Positions 16,692-23,956 of a stretch of 37,659 nucleotides of DNA are shown here, piece by piece (position 1 is the stretch's first letter; every line of letters starts with the position of its first letter). Source of the stretch: Deltaproteobacteria bacterium (lineage in GTDB: Bacteria; Myxococcota; B64-G9); assembly GCA_019307065.1 (NCBI GenBank), contig JAFDKH010000066.1:1-37659 (forward strand), given 5' to 3'. The notes under the pieces are model-generated. The model was not told the origin of the DNA and did no database searches. It was given only the letters and a program-made list of their open reading frames with translations. The position numbers and the translations under genes were made by a program.

Positions 16692-17312
16692 ATGATAAAA
16701 ATCAATCTGCTTCCCATCAAAGCCGCCCGGAAGCGTGAATACGTTAAGCAGCAGCTAATTCTCTTCATAGTGCTGGTAGTCGGCGCCGTTATCGGTCTCT
16801 ACCTGTGGTGGAGCTGGATGGATGGCAAAGTCACTGAGAAGCAGAAACAGATTACCCAGGCCGAACAGCAGATCGAACAGTACAAAAAGGCGATCGGCGA
16901 GGTAGACAAATACAAGGGTCTCGAAGAGGCTTTAAACCTCAAGCTGAAAATCATCGAAGACCTGATTAAGGGCAAGAGCGGCCCTGTTCGAATCATGGAC
17001 CGCTTGAGCCATGCCATTCCCAAGCAGGTTTGGCTGACTAGTTGGACTGAAAACAACGGGAACGTCACAATTGAAGGCGAGGCACTAAGTAACAAACAAG
17101 TCGGTAATTTTATGTCTTCACTGGGTGCTCCGATTGAGACTACGGCCAAGAAAACTGACACGCTCGAAGGAAAAGACAAAAAGAAGGCCGCCATACAAAA
17201 GAGCTACTTCACGAACATCCGCCTGGTGGAGACAGAAATGAAGGAAGATTCGAAGTTCCAGCTGGTATTTGTCACTTTCACCATTTTATTGAAGGTGAAC
17301 TACGCCATCTGA
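16692..17312 (+). CDS. pilN: PilN, inner-membrane alignment protein
   Basis: A 206-residue bitopic protein. The cytoplasmic N terminus MIKINLLPIKAARKREY contains the conserved INLLP motif that docks onto PilM. One membrane helix (about 21-42) is followed by a periplasmic coiled coil rich in Gln/Glu/Lys (residues about 45-85) and a ferredoxin-like fold (VWLTSWTENNGNVTIEGEA). Start 16692 was chosen because GAGGAAG lies just upstream and the family begins exactly with this motif. PilN pairs with PilO and positions PilP and PilQ across the periplasm. It is 10 bases after pilM and 33 before pilO. Confidence 0.95.
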   Translation: MIKINLLPIKAARKREYVKQQLILFIVLVVGAVIGLYLWWSWMDGKVTEKQKQITQAEQQIEQYKKAIGEVDKYKGLEEALNLKLKIIEDLIKGKSGPVRIMDRLSHAIPKQVWLTSWTENNGNVTIEGEALSNKQVGNFMSSLGAPIETTAKKTDTLEGKDKKKAAIQKSYFTNIRLVETEMKEDSKFQLVFVTFTILLKVNYAI

Positions 17313-17345
17313 GCACTCCTGTAGCAAAATGGCGGTGAGGGCATT

Positions 17346-17984
17346 ATGGATAAGCTGTATACCTTGATTCAAAAGACACCGATGGCCACCAAGGCTGCAA
17401 TTGTGGCCATCTTCCTGGGTTTGTTGACCGGTGGGCACTGGTACCTCATCTACCAGGGCCAAAAAGAAGCCAAACAGAAGCTTGAAAAGAAACTCGTGGT
17501 TTTAGAAAAAGAACTCTTTGAAAAACAAGAAATCGCCGGCAACCTGTCCAAATTCAAGAAAAAAGTGGAATATCTCAGGCAGAAGCTAGAAGAAAAGAAG
17601 AAAAACCTGCCCGATGATTCGAATATGGATCAGCTGCTGAAGGTTTTAAACGAGCTGTCCGAGAAATCTGACATTCGGATTGTGAAATTCACGCCGCGCG
17701 GAGAAGTCAAGAAACAGATTTACGCCGAGATTCCGGTTGAAATGATAATCGAGGGCAACTATCACGAGATTCTGACATTCTTCGACAAGGTCGCCAAAGA
17801 AGAACGGATTATCAATATTTCCAATATTACTATGGAAAAACCGGAAATCCGAAGCGGCAAGGTCGTACTTTCAGCCAAGTGCTTGGCCAAGACTTTTCGA
17901 GCATTACCACCGAAGAAAAAAGGCGCTAAGGGCGCAAAGAAAAAGAGAAAGAAGAAGAAGAAGAAGAAGGATAAGAGTGACTAG
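17346..17984 (+). CDS. pilO: PilO, inner-membrane alignment protein with poly-Lys tail
   Basis: A 212-residue bitopic protein. One membrane helix (about 15-36) is followed by a long periplasmic coiled coil (residues about 40-90, many Lys/Glu heptads) and a ferredoxin-like domain that contains the family segments LPDDSNMDQLLKVLNELS and IPVEMIIEGNYHEILTFFDKV. PilO dimerises with PilN and holds PilP. The C terminus is odd: after residue about 190 it is almost only Lys/Arg, encoded partly by seven tandem AAG codons (17949-17969). That repeat also provides the AAGAAGG ribosome-like sequence in front of a possible pilP start at 17977. It ends with TAG. Confidence 0.95.
   Translation: MDKLYTLIQKTPMATKAAIVAIFLGLLTGGHWYLIYQGQKEAKQKLEKKLVVLEKELFEKQEIAGNLSKFKKKVEYLRQKLEEKKKNLPDDSNMDQLLKVLNELSEKSDIRIVKFTPRGEVKKQIYAEIPVEMIIEGNYHEILTFFDKVAKEERIINISNITMEKPEIRSGKVVLSAKCLAKTFRALPPKKKGAKGAKKKRKKKKKKKDKSD
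17949..17969 (+). repeat. (AAG)7 trinucleotide repeat in the pilO 3' end
   Basis: Seven tandem AAG codons encode seven of the lysines in the PilO tail. Being a 3-base unit, slippage would change tail length without shifting frame. It also places an AG-rich stretch next to the pilP start region. Confidence 0.9.
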
Positions 17985-18018
17985 TTCTACAACAGCAGGT
18001 CAAGAGGAAGGGCTGGTT

Positions 18019-18588
18019 GTGAAAACACAGCACAATATAAAGAAGATGACCTTTGGCCTGGGTCGGGCTCGCTGGCTGTCAATAATAGTGTTTTTATTGA
18101 GTCTGGCGCTGGTATGCGTTTTTGCTGGCTGCGGTGGCGGAAAAAAGAAGGCTTCTTCGAAAAAGAAGAAAAAAGACGCCGCCAAAACAGCCGCGGCAAA
18201 GATGAGCGACACGCTGGCCGATGTCTCGGCCGCCGGCCCGGCTTATATTTACACGCCAGTCGGCAAACGGGATCCATTCAAGTCGTTTTATAAAGTGGTT
18301 CGCGGGCCGGAAAAAGAGACCCTGGGCGGGATTCTGACCAAGTACGAAATTGACCAGTTGAAGCTGACCGCTGTCATCTCCGGTATCAGTAAGCCGCGAG
18401 CTCAGGTAGAACTGCCGAGCGGCAAAGGTATTGTGGTTAAAGTGGGCACTCGAATTGGAAAGAATTTTGGAAGGGTCGTTCGTATCAAGAATAATGAAGT
18501 CATAGTCGCCGAAGATTATCGTGACTGGAGTGGAAGAAAAGTTACCAACTATATTCACATGAAGCTTAGTAGGGCAGGTAAAAAATGA
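18019..18588 (+). CDS. pilP: PilP, inner-membrane pilus lipoprotein
   Basis: A 189-residue lipoprotein. The signal has a hydrophobic core (SIIVFLLSLALVCVF) and lipobox FAGC. A Lys/Ser-rich tether follows, then the PilP fold recognised by RDPFKSFY, LTKYEIDQLKLTAVISG, ELPSGKGIVVKVGTRIGKNFGRVVRI and NEVIVAEDYRD. PilP is tethered in the inner membrane, binds PilN/PilO and contacts the N0 domain of PilQ. Start choice: GTG 18019 has GAGGAAGG (18004-18011) 7 bases upstream and gives the shorter, more normal signal peptide. GTG 17977, overlapping the pilO stop, is an alternative that adds 14 residues. A 74-base gap leads to pilQ. Confidence 0.92.
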   Translation: MKTQHNIKKMTFGLGRARWLSIIVFLLSLALVCVFAGCGGGKKKASSKKKKKDAAKTAAAKMSDTLADVSAAGPAYIYTPVGKRDPFKSFYKVVRGPEKETLGGILTKYEIDQLKLTAVISGISKPRAQVELPSGKGIVVKVGTRIGKNFGRVVRIKNNEVIVAEDYRDWSGRKVTNYIHMKLSRAGKK

Positions 18589-18662
18589 GGCTTTTTGTCA
18601 ATAAGAGCATGCCATTTGGGTTTCGGGGCGGGTTTGCCCGTATTTGGTGAAGGAGAAGATCC

Positions 18663-20588
18663 ATGGGATCTCGCAAAGTTCTTGTCAGCCTGTTGATGCT
18701 CCTGGCGCTATTTCTTGCTGGGGCGGTCGCCGCTGAGCCAGCAACCAGCAAGGCAGCAGACAACATCATTACAGGACTGGATGTGCATCCGGGACAGCAT
18801 TCTACACGCATAGTGCTTCGGGGTGAGAAAACACCTACTTTTACAGTGTTTAAGCTCAAAAATCCCGATCGCCTGGTAGTGGACCTTATCCACACGGATT
18901 TGAGGGGCGTGGATATTCCCACTAGCGTGGAAGATGCTCATATCTCGAGAATTGCTTCAACGCAATTCAAGCAGGCGGGCAGCATTGTCAGCCGCTTTAT
19001 TATCGGTTTGAAACCGGATGTGCGCTTCAATGCAAAAGCTGATGGCCCGGCGGTCGTTGTGACGATTAGCAGTAAGGATGCCGTCAGGCAGCCTTCGTCT
19101 ATCGAGCCGGCCGTAACAACTAAAAGTCCAATTACTCGAGAAAAGATTGCTGAGCCGGTTGAGTCCAAGGTGATGGTTGTTAAAACCCCTCCCGTAAAGA
19201 CTCCCCCCAAAGACTTTCGGGTAGTCAAGAGCCATGGTGACAAAAACAAGGCCAAAAAGGTCAAAATAAAAAGAATAAAGACTAGCGCTGCCAACAGCAT
19301 TACGATTTTGGCCAATCGCGAGTTGGATGCCTATCAGGTACTCGAAGTATATGCGCCTTTCAGGATTGTATTGGATGTCTACGGCGCTTCAATGAGTTCC
19401 AAGAAACATGAACGCCGATTATCTTCCAAACACGTCGAGAGACTAAGAGCCGCACGTCACCCGGATAAGGTTCGCGTAGTTATTGACTGTGCCAAGGGCA
19501 AGCAGCGGTCTTACAAGATAAAACACCTCAAACGAGGGATCCAAATCGACTTTACAGATAATGCCGTCAAAGCTGCCGCGCGCAAGCCCGGCCCGGCCAA
19601 AGTCAAAAAAGAAAAAGCGGCAACCAAGCCAGTTGAGAAGATTGCCAAAACAACCGAGCCGGCCGCGAAAAAACCGATTGCCAAGCCCAAGATTGCCAAC
19701 TTGAAGGATATCGATTTTCGCCAGGAACCAACTCAAGCCAGAGTGATCCTCGAACTGGAAGGCGATGTTACTCCCAAGGTTACTCATGCGGACAACCGTT
19801 CGACTGTGTTGGAGATACCTTACTGCAAAATACCGCTGATTCTCGAACGTACCCTGGACACTTCTGAATTTGGCAGTGCCTTACTGTCTCTGAGTGCCTA
19901 TCGTGTAAGAGGCGAAGACAAAGTCAAATTGGTTGCGGTGACCAGTACGCGCATATCCAGTAAACTGGTACGCCAGGGCGGCAAATTGCATTGGGTTTTT
20001 GATACGGCCGTCAAGAAAAAGGAAGTTGCGGTTTCTTCGCGAATAGAAAAACCGGGATCGTCAGTCTACTCTTACGAGCCGAATCAAGTTGCCGGATACA
20101 GTGTCCGCCGGCCGGATCTAGCGTCCGGATCGGGCAGCGGTAAAAAGAAGAGACGGCGCTTTACCGGTAAACGAATTTCACTCGACTTCAAAGAGGCCGA
20201 TATTCACAATATCCTGCGCTTGATCTCTGAAGTGGCCAAGCTGAACATCATTACTTCGGATGACGTCAAGGGCAAGATCACGATTACCATGCGAAATGTG
20301 CCCTGGGACCAGGCCCTGGATATCATTCTCAAGACCAAGAAGCTGGGCAAGGTGCGCCACGGCAACATTATTCGCGTGGCGCCGATCACTGAGTTGGCCA
20401 AAGAGAATGAGCTGGCGCAGAAAGCGGCCGCGGCTAGAATGACCTTGGAACCGCTGAGAGTCCGCCTGATTCCGGTCAACTATGCGGTTGCCAAAGAGAT
20501 CGAGAAACAGGTTAAAGATATTCTCAGTGAGCGCGGCACGGTCAACGTCGATAAGCGCACCAATGTCTTGATTGTCAAAGACATTTAG
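18663..20588 (+). CDS. pilQ: PilQ secretin, N-terminal part, ending at in-frame amber codon
   Basis: The first 641 codons of the outer-membrane secretin. A signal peptide (cleaved near VAAEP) is followed by three AMIN domains that bind peptidoglycan (about 33-125, 215-300 and 345-445), separated by Lys-rich linkers. The secretin/TonB N-terminal domain (about 500-570, RISLDFKEADIHNILRLISE) and an N1/NolW-type domain follow (from about 595, VRLIPVNYAVAKEIEKQVKD). In intact homologues the segment TNVLIVKDI continues directly into the pore domain. Here TAG stands at 20586-20588, and the same frame then reads QNLVKAEGLVRSLDTETPQ, the expected continuation. AAGGAG lies before the ATG. Without readthrough, the product lacks the whole beta-barrel and cannot form a pore. 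Confidence 0.93.
   Translation: MGSRKVLVSLLMLLALFLAGAVAAEPATSKAADNIITGLDVHPGQHSTRIVLRGEKTPTFTVFKLKNPDRLVVDLIHTDLRGVDIPTSVEDAHISRIASTQFKQAGSIVSRFIIGLKPDVRFNAKADGPAVVVTISSKDAVRQPSSIEPAVTTKSPITREKIAEPVESKVMVVKTPPVKTPPKDFRVVKSHGDKNKAKKVKIKRIKTSAANSITILANRELDAYQVLEVYAPFRIVLDVYGASMSSKKHERRLSSKHVERLRAARHPDKVRVVIDCAKGKQRSYKIKHLKRGIQIDFTDNAVKAAARKPGPAKVKKEKAATKPVEKIAKTTEPAAKKPIAKPKIANLKDIDFRQEPTQARVILELEGDVTPKVTHADNRSTVLEIPYCKIPLILERTLDTSEFGSALLSLSAYRVRGEDKVKLVAVTSTRISSKLVRQGGKLHWVFDTAVKKKEVAVSSRIEKPGSSVYSYEPNQVAGYSVRRPDLASGSGSGKKKRRRFTGKRISLDFKEADIHNILRLISEVAKLNIITSDDVKGKITITMRNVPWDQALDIILKTKKLGKVRHGNIIRVAPITELAKENELAQKAAAARMTLEPLRVRLIPVNYAVAKEIEKQVKDILSERGTVNVDKRTNVLIVKDI
20586..20588 (+). other. 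pilQ: In-frame amber codon inside pilQ
   Basis: Codon 642 of the reading frame that begins at 18663 is TAG, with coding sequence for PilQ continuing unbroken and in the same frame to a TAA at 21453-21455. CAG (Gln) or GAG (Glu) differs by one base. The next codon is CAA. Confidence 0.95.
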
Positions 20589-21455
20589 CAAAACCTGGTC
20601 AAGGCCGAAGGTTTGGTGCGCAGTCTGGATACCGAGACTCCGCAGGTACTGATCGAAGCAAGAATTGTCGAAGCCAACACCCAGTTTGTGCGGGAAGTCG
20701 GCATCCAGTGGGGCGGTGACATGTCCTTTTCGGAGACAACTGGTAACCCGACCGGGGTACCGTTTCCGAGCTCGGTTGTGATGACAGGCGGCGCAAGTGA
20801 CTCGTCGTCTCAGAATCCACTATCGGGTACGGCTTCGCCCGGACATTTCGCTATCAATATGCCGGCTGCAGTTGGAGCCGGTTCTGGTGGAGCGTTGGGG
20901 TTCATCTTCGGGTCGGCTGGCGGGGCGGCACGCTTGAATCTGCGTTTGAGTGCCCTTGAAAACAGAGGTGCGGTCAAGATAATCACTGCCCCCAAGATTA
21001 CGACTCTGGACAACCAGAAGGCCAAGATTTCGCAGGGCGTCTCGATTCCAATTAGCGTTGTGTCGGCCGCTGGTGTTAATACCCAGTTTGTCGAAGCTAA
21101 AATCGAGTTGGAAGTCTCGCCGCATATTACCCAAGAAGGCAGCATCTTGCTGCACATCAAAGTCAAGAAGAACGAACCTGATTTTTCTCGAACCGGTGCT
21201 CGCGGCGATCCGACCATCTTGAAAAAAGAAGCTGAAACCCAAGTATTGGTGCGTGACGGAGACACAACAGTGATCGGCGGTATTTACACGCGTAAAACGT
21301 CTGACACGATATCAGGTATTCCTGTGCTTTCTCAGATACCTGTATTGGGGTGGTTTTTTAGAAAGAGTAAAAAGAACGATGATCGAACCGAGTTGCTGAT
21401 TTTCATCACACCACGTATAGTTAATAGGTTGAAGGCTACAGTTTCACAGCGGTAA
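20589..21455 (+). CDS. pilQ: PilQ secretin, C-terminal pore part (after amber codon)
   Basis: This 288-codon stretch in the same frame as 18663-20588 carries the end of the N1 domain and the secretin pore domain. Recognisable are TPQVLIEARIVEANTQFVRE, the gate/loop region rich in Gly and Ser, and KIITAPKITTLDNQKAKI. The conserved C-terminal block follows: VLVRDGDTTVIGGIYTR, then GIPVLSQIPVLGWFFR and ELLIFITPRI. It belongs to one gene with the upstream part. TTG at 20613 or GTG at 20616 could in theory start it separately, but no good ribosome site or signal peptide is present, so an independent product would not be exported. Selection on this half appears intact by eye: no other stop or frameshift is seen. 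Confidence 0.93.
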   Translation, partial: QNLVKAEGLVRSLDTETPQVLIEARIVEANTQFVREVGIQWGGDMSFSETTGNPTGVPFPSSVVMTGGASDSSSQNPLSGTASPGHFAINMPAAVGAGSGGALGFIFGSAGGAARLNLRLSALENRGAVKIITAPKITTLDNQKAKISQGVSIPISVVSAAGVNTQFVEAKIELEVSPHITQEGSILLHIKVKKNEPDFSRTGARGDPTILKKEAETQVLVRDGDTTVIGGIYTRKTSDTISGIPVLSQIPVLGWFFRKSKKNDDRTELLIFITPRIVNRLKATVSQR

Positions 21456-21483
21456 CAACCCGACGGGTTTGCAGGAGGAAGTC

Positions 21484-22233
21484 ATGGGTACCAGAAAAAA
21501 GCAGTTCTGGATTCCAATTGTGGCATTACTGGCGACTATTGCTGCCGGATGTATCGACAACGACAAGACAATGGTTATTGTGTTTGCCGGTCCGCTTGAT
21601 GATAATTGTGCCGCGAGTGTCCAGTCGAGTGACGGTAACGTATTTCTATCTTCTGGGATACTTGATTTGGGTCACCCGTATTTCAACAACGAGCCGGTTT
21701 ACTACCTGTATCCCCAGGTGCACAACTATTTGGTCTCGAGTATTAATATCGATATTCATGAGTTGGAAGCGATGACGATCCAGATAGAGAAAGCTACCGT
21801 GACATACGAGTGGCTGCCGGGCAGCGAAGAAGTCCTAGAGGCATCGGCCGATCTGGCCCCACTCCTGATGCTGGAAAACGATTTCGAGGTTACCACTTAC
21901 CTGAGTGGCACCATCGGCCCCGGAGGGGAAGATGGAAAACCAGGTCAAATGGTTATAGGTGTTCGTCTTATTACGCGGGACGTGGGCAACTTGTTGACCA
22001 TCCTGCAACACCAGACTCCCCGGAACTTGTCCAAGCTGACCCTGGGAGCGCATCTTCGGATTGAAGGCCACACCCTCGGTGGACGTAAAATTGTGTCGAA
22101 CGATTTTGTATTTCCGATTGAGTTCTGCTGGGGCTGCCTCAGTTATGCCTGCCTGGATGAGAACGGTAACGTAATCGGTTACCCGGCCTGCGATCCGGGC
22201 CAGACCAGCAATTCCCTGGAGTGCGAAAATTAG
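21484..22233 (+). CDS. Putative lipoprotein, function unknown
   Basis: A 249-residue exported protein. The start at 21484 has GGAGG (21474-21478) 5 bases upstream; the signal has lipobox TIAAGC near residue 22. The mature part is beta-rich with mixed polarity and no family that I recognise. The C-terminal 50 residues carry six cysteines (CWGC, YAC, PAC and a terminal C) and suggest disulfides. It follows pilQ after 28 bases with a small hairpin (AACCC/GGGTT, 21459-21471) between them, so cotranscription with pilMNOPQ is likely. A secretin pilot or other pilus accessory lipoprotein is conceivable by position only. It ends with TAG. Confidence 0.75.
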   Translation: MGTRKKQFWIPIVALLATIAAGCIDNDKTMVIVFAGPLDDNCAASVQSSDGNVFLSSGILDLGHPYFNNEPVYYLYPQVHNYLVSSINIDIHELEAMTIQIEKATVTYEWLPGSEEVLEASADLAPLLMLENDFEVTTYLSGTIGPGGEDGKPGQMVIGVRLITRDVGNLLTILQHQTPRNLSKLTLGAHLRIEGHTLGGRKIVSNDFVFPIEFCWGCLSYACLDENGNVIGYPACDPGQTSNSLECEN

Positions 22234-22312
22234 ACATGGTTATATTCTTAGATGCCCACCTGCGTAACCTTCTACTTTTGCAGATCAAAGCGTGAACTAT
22301 CATCGAGTATCC

Positions 22313-22341
22313 TTGACAAGAATGACTGACTCGGATACAAA
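22313..22341 (+). promoter_or_regulatory. Sigma-70-like promoter before the TPR/roadblock/EF-P genes
   Basis: TTGACA (22313-22318), 17-base spacer, TACAAA (22336-22341). The predicted start is near 22348 and the next ATG is 22375. It suggests that a new transcript begins after the lipoprotein gene. Confidence 0.55.
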
Positions 22342-22374
22342 AGTGGCCCCGGGTGGACCCGGAACGAGTGTCGC

Positions 22375-22779
22375 ATGAGCGATGAGGCTGTGGAGACCGA
22401 GACCCTGGCATTGCTGTATCTGGATCAAGGACATCCCGATCGAGCAGCGCCGATTTTCGAGCGGTTGCTCGCGGCAAATCCTGGGCGATCGACGCTGGTT
22501 GAGGGATTGGCAAGGTGCCGTGAAGCATTAGAAGTCCGGGAGGCGGAGGCCGGCATGGAGCAGAAGAATAGGATCGATATAATGAAGCAGTTGTTGTCCA
22601 AGCTTACTGGAGACTCGAGTCAAGCCGCGAAAGCTTCCGGTTTGAATTCTGTTGAGCCAGGGCTAAAGGCCGAACCGACCGTTCAAGTTGCTGCAGCGCA
22701 AAAACCGGCTAGCGCCAGTCCGGGCGAGCGCAAGCTGCAACTACTGAAATCCATGCTTGATCGCCTTGGAGATCGTTAG
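22375..22779 (+). CDS. Small TPR-like protein, function unknown
   Basis: A 134-residue soluble protein. Residues about 8-50 read as one TPR-like helical hairpin (ETLALLYLDQGHPDRAAPIFERLLAAN, split here by eye). A Glu/Arg-rich helix, an Ala/Pro/Lys-rich flexible stretch and a short C-terminal helix (LQLLKSMLDRLGD) follow. A related short helix (IMKQLLSKLTGD) occurs at about 64-76, so the ends look like repeated docking helices. No family is recognised. The ribosome site is weak. It lies 57 bases before the roadblock gene, and such small TPR proteins next to roadblock proteins may form one module; that is inference. It ends with TAG. Confidence 0.7.
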   Translation: MSDEAVETETLALLYLDQGHPDRAAPIFERLLAANPGRSTLVEGLARCREALEVREAEAGMEQKNRIDIMKQLLSKLTGDSSQAAKASGLNSVEPGLKAEPTVQVAAAQKPASASPGERKLQLLKSMLDRLGDR

Positions 22780-22836
22780 ACTATTGAATTGCCTGCCTGA
22801 TTCGGCAGATTGCCAAATCAACGAAGGAGGAGGCGC

Positions 22837-23199
22837 ATGTCTTTTCAAGAAGAACTTGAGAGCATTTGTCAGCATGTCCCGGGTTGTCAGTCGGTTGTGG
22901 TCATGAATCTTGATGGAATAGTTGTCGGTCGGCAGGATAATGCCGAGAGTGAACTGGATATCGAGATCCTGTTGGTCGAGTTGACCAGTTCTCTCAAGCA
23001 GGCCCTGCAGGCTCTGGTTAGCATTCAGGGCGGAGAAATGGCCGAGTTTTCGATTCTGTTTGACAAAGGGTCTTTGGTCATTCGCTTATTGGAAGACGAG
23101 CATTTTGTGGCTGTTTTGCTTCAACCCGAGGCCCTGGTCGGCCGGGGACGTTATGCATTACGTCGTCACGCCCAGCCGTTGGTAAAGGAGCTTTTCTGA
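22837..23199 (+). CDS. Roadblock/LC7 domain protein (MglB-like fold)
   Basis: A 120-residue single-domain protein. The roadblock/LC7 fold is indicated by an N-terminal helix (FQEELESICQHVPG), the strand-turn VVVMNLDGIVVGRQ, a long central helix (LLVELTSSLKQALQAL), then strands ending in LVIRLLEDEHFVAVLL and a C-terminal helix. Start 22837 is chosen for AAGGAGGAGG just upstream. Roadblock proteins dimerise and usually regulate Ras-like GTPases; the best known bacterial example, MglB, is the GAP of MglA and controls the polarity of type IV pili in Myxococcus. No GTPase gene is in the window. Proximity to pilMNOPQ makes a pilus-related role plausible, but MglB orthology cannot be claimed. Confidence 0.85.
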   Translation: MSFQEELESICQHVPGCQSVVVMNLDGIVVGRQDNAESELDIEILLVELTSSLKQALQALVSIQGGEMAEFSILFDKGSLVIRLLEDEHFVAVLLQPEALVGRGRYALRRHAQPLVKELF

Positions 23200-23218
23200 G
23201 AGTTAAGTGGATAATTAG

Positions 23219-23679
23219 ATGTTATCGACAACTGAATTCCGGCGCGGTCTGAAGATAGAAATGGATGGTGAACCATTTCTGATGTTGGAGTTTCAGCATG
23301 TAAAACCCGGTAAAGGCGGGGCTTTTGTGCGTACAAAGCTAAAAAGCCTGATAACCGGGAATGTTATCGATCGAACCTTCAAATCGGGAGATAAAGTCGA
23401 CAAGCCCGATCTGGAAGAGAAAGAAATTTTTTGCAGGAGAATGGACAAGTCACTGTCCTGTTTCATAACCAGAAGCCGATTGCTGTCGAGCTTGCCAACT
23501 TTGTCGAGCTGACCATCGCAAAGACAGACCCCGGGGTAAAAGGTGATACTGCCGCCGGAGGAACCAAACCTGCCGTTTTGGAGACCGGAGCGACAATTCT
23601 GGTGCCCTTGTTCATCAAGGAAGGCGAGAAAATTCGCATCGATACGCGCACCGGAGAGTATGCTGAGCGGGTCAAATAA
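23219..23679 (+). pseudogene. efp: Elongation factor P, internally deleted and frameshifted
   Basis: The N-terminal 70 codons are a normal EF-P KOW-like domain, including the tip loop VKPGKGGAF whose Lys32 is the usual modification site. At 23427-23432 (TTTTTT) the frame breaks: the next frame (-1) continues as [36 protein letters not shown] and RIDTRTGEYAERVK, the rest of EF-P. Compared with the usual length of about 185-190 residues, roughly 37 codons of the central OB domain (the YLYNDG...ADFL region) are missing. The joint can be explained by one deletion of length 3n+1. Translation in the first frame ends after 97 residues. Either this is a real pseudogene with EF-P supplied elsewhere, or an assembly error. 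Confidence 0.9.
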
Positions 23680-23722
23680 GCCTCAATAAGGCATGATTTA
23701 ATCCTACATTCCTAAAAAGAAA

Positions 23723-23751
23723 TTGACTGAGTGGAAGTAACCGGGTAAGAT
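23723..23751 (+). promoter_or_regulatory. Sigma-70-like promoter for the large TPR gene
   Basis: TTGACT (23723-23728), 17-base spacer, TAAGAT (23746-23751), in the 263-base gap after the EF-P gene. The predicted start near 23758 gives a leader of about 185 bases before TTG 23943. Confidence 0.5.
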
Positions 23752-23818
23752 CAAAGGTTGACACTCCCTGCAGAAGTGCTCGCGAAAACAAGGTTTTTCG
23801 GAGTACTGGAGGAGAGTT

Positions 23819-23956
23819 GTGCGCGTTCGGCCAAAAGGACGCAGAGTGGATAGGAGTGGCCGGTTGTCGGGACTGTTGTTCGGCAGGGAACGGAGTGTCG
23901 TTTTTTCATGGAGATCTGGGATTTATAGAATCAGGATTGGCATTGGCGATAAATAA
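23819..23956 (+). CDS. Possible Arg-rich leader peptide
   Basis: A GTG-started 45-codon frame has the best ribosome site in the gap, GGAGGAG about 4-5 bases upstream. The peptide is rich in Arg (MRVRPKGRRVDRSGRL at its start). Its TAA (23954-23956) overlaps the proposed TTG start of the large TPR gene, an arrangement that would allow translational coupling. It resembles no known protein and may be chance; the strong site followed by this frame is the only reason to list it. Confidence 0.25.
   Translation: MRVRPKGRRVDRSGRLSGLLFGRERSVVFSWRSGIYRIRIGIGDK

Noticed and set aside
20586-21455. Genome-wide recoding of TAG (pyrrolysine or another amino acid) as the explanation for pilQ.
   Set aside because: TAG ends at least seven other genes here at the expected family lengths, so a global reassignment is unlikely; a local event is simpler.
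20613-21455. A separate gene for the secretin pore domain started at TTG 20613.
   Set aside because: No good ribosome site and no signal peptide; the frame is identical to that of pilQ.
23817-23942. N-terminal extension of the giant TPR protein.
   Set aside because: The extension is Cys-rich and unlike the family; TTG 23943 with AGGA upstream gives the expected N terminus.
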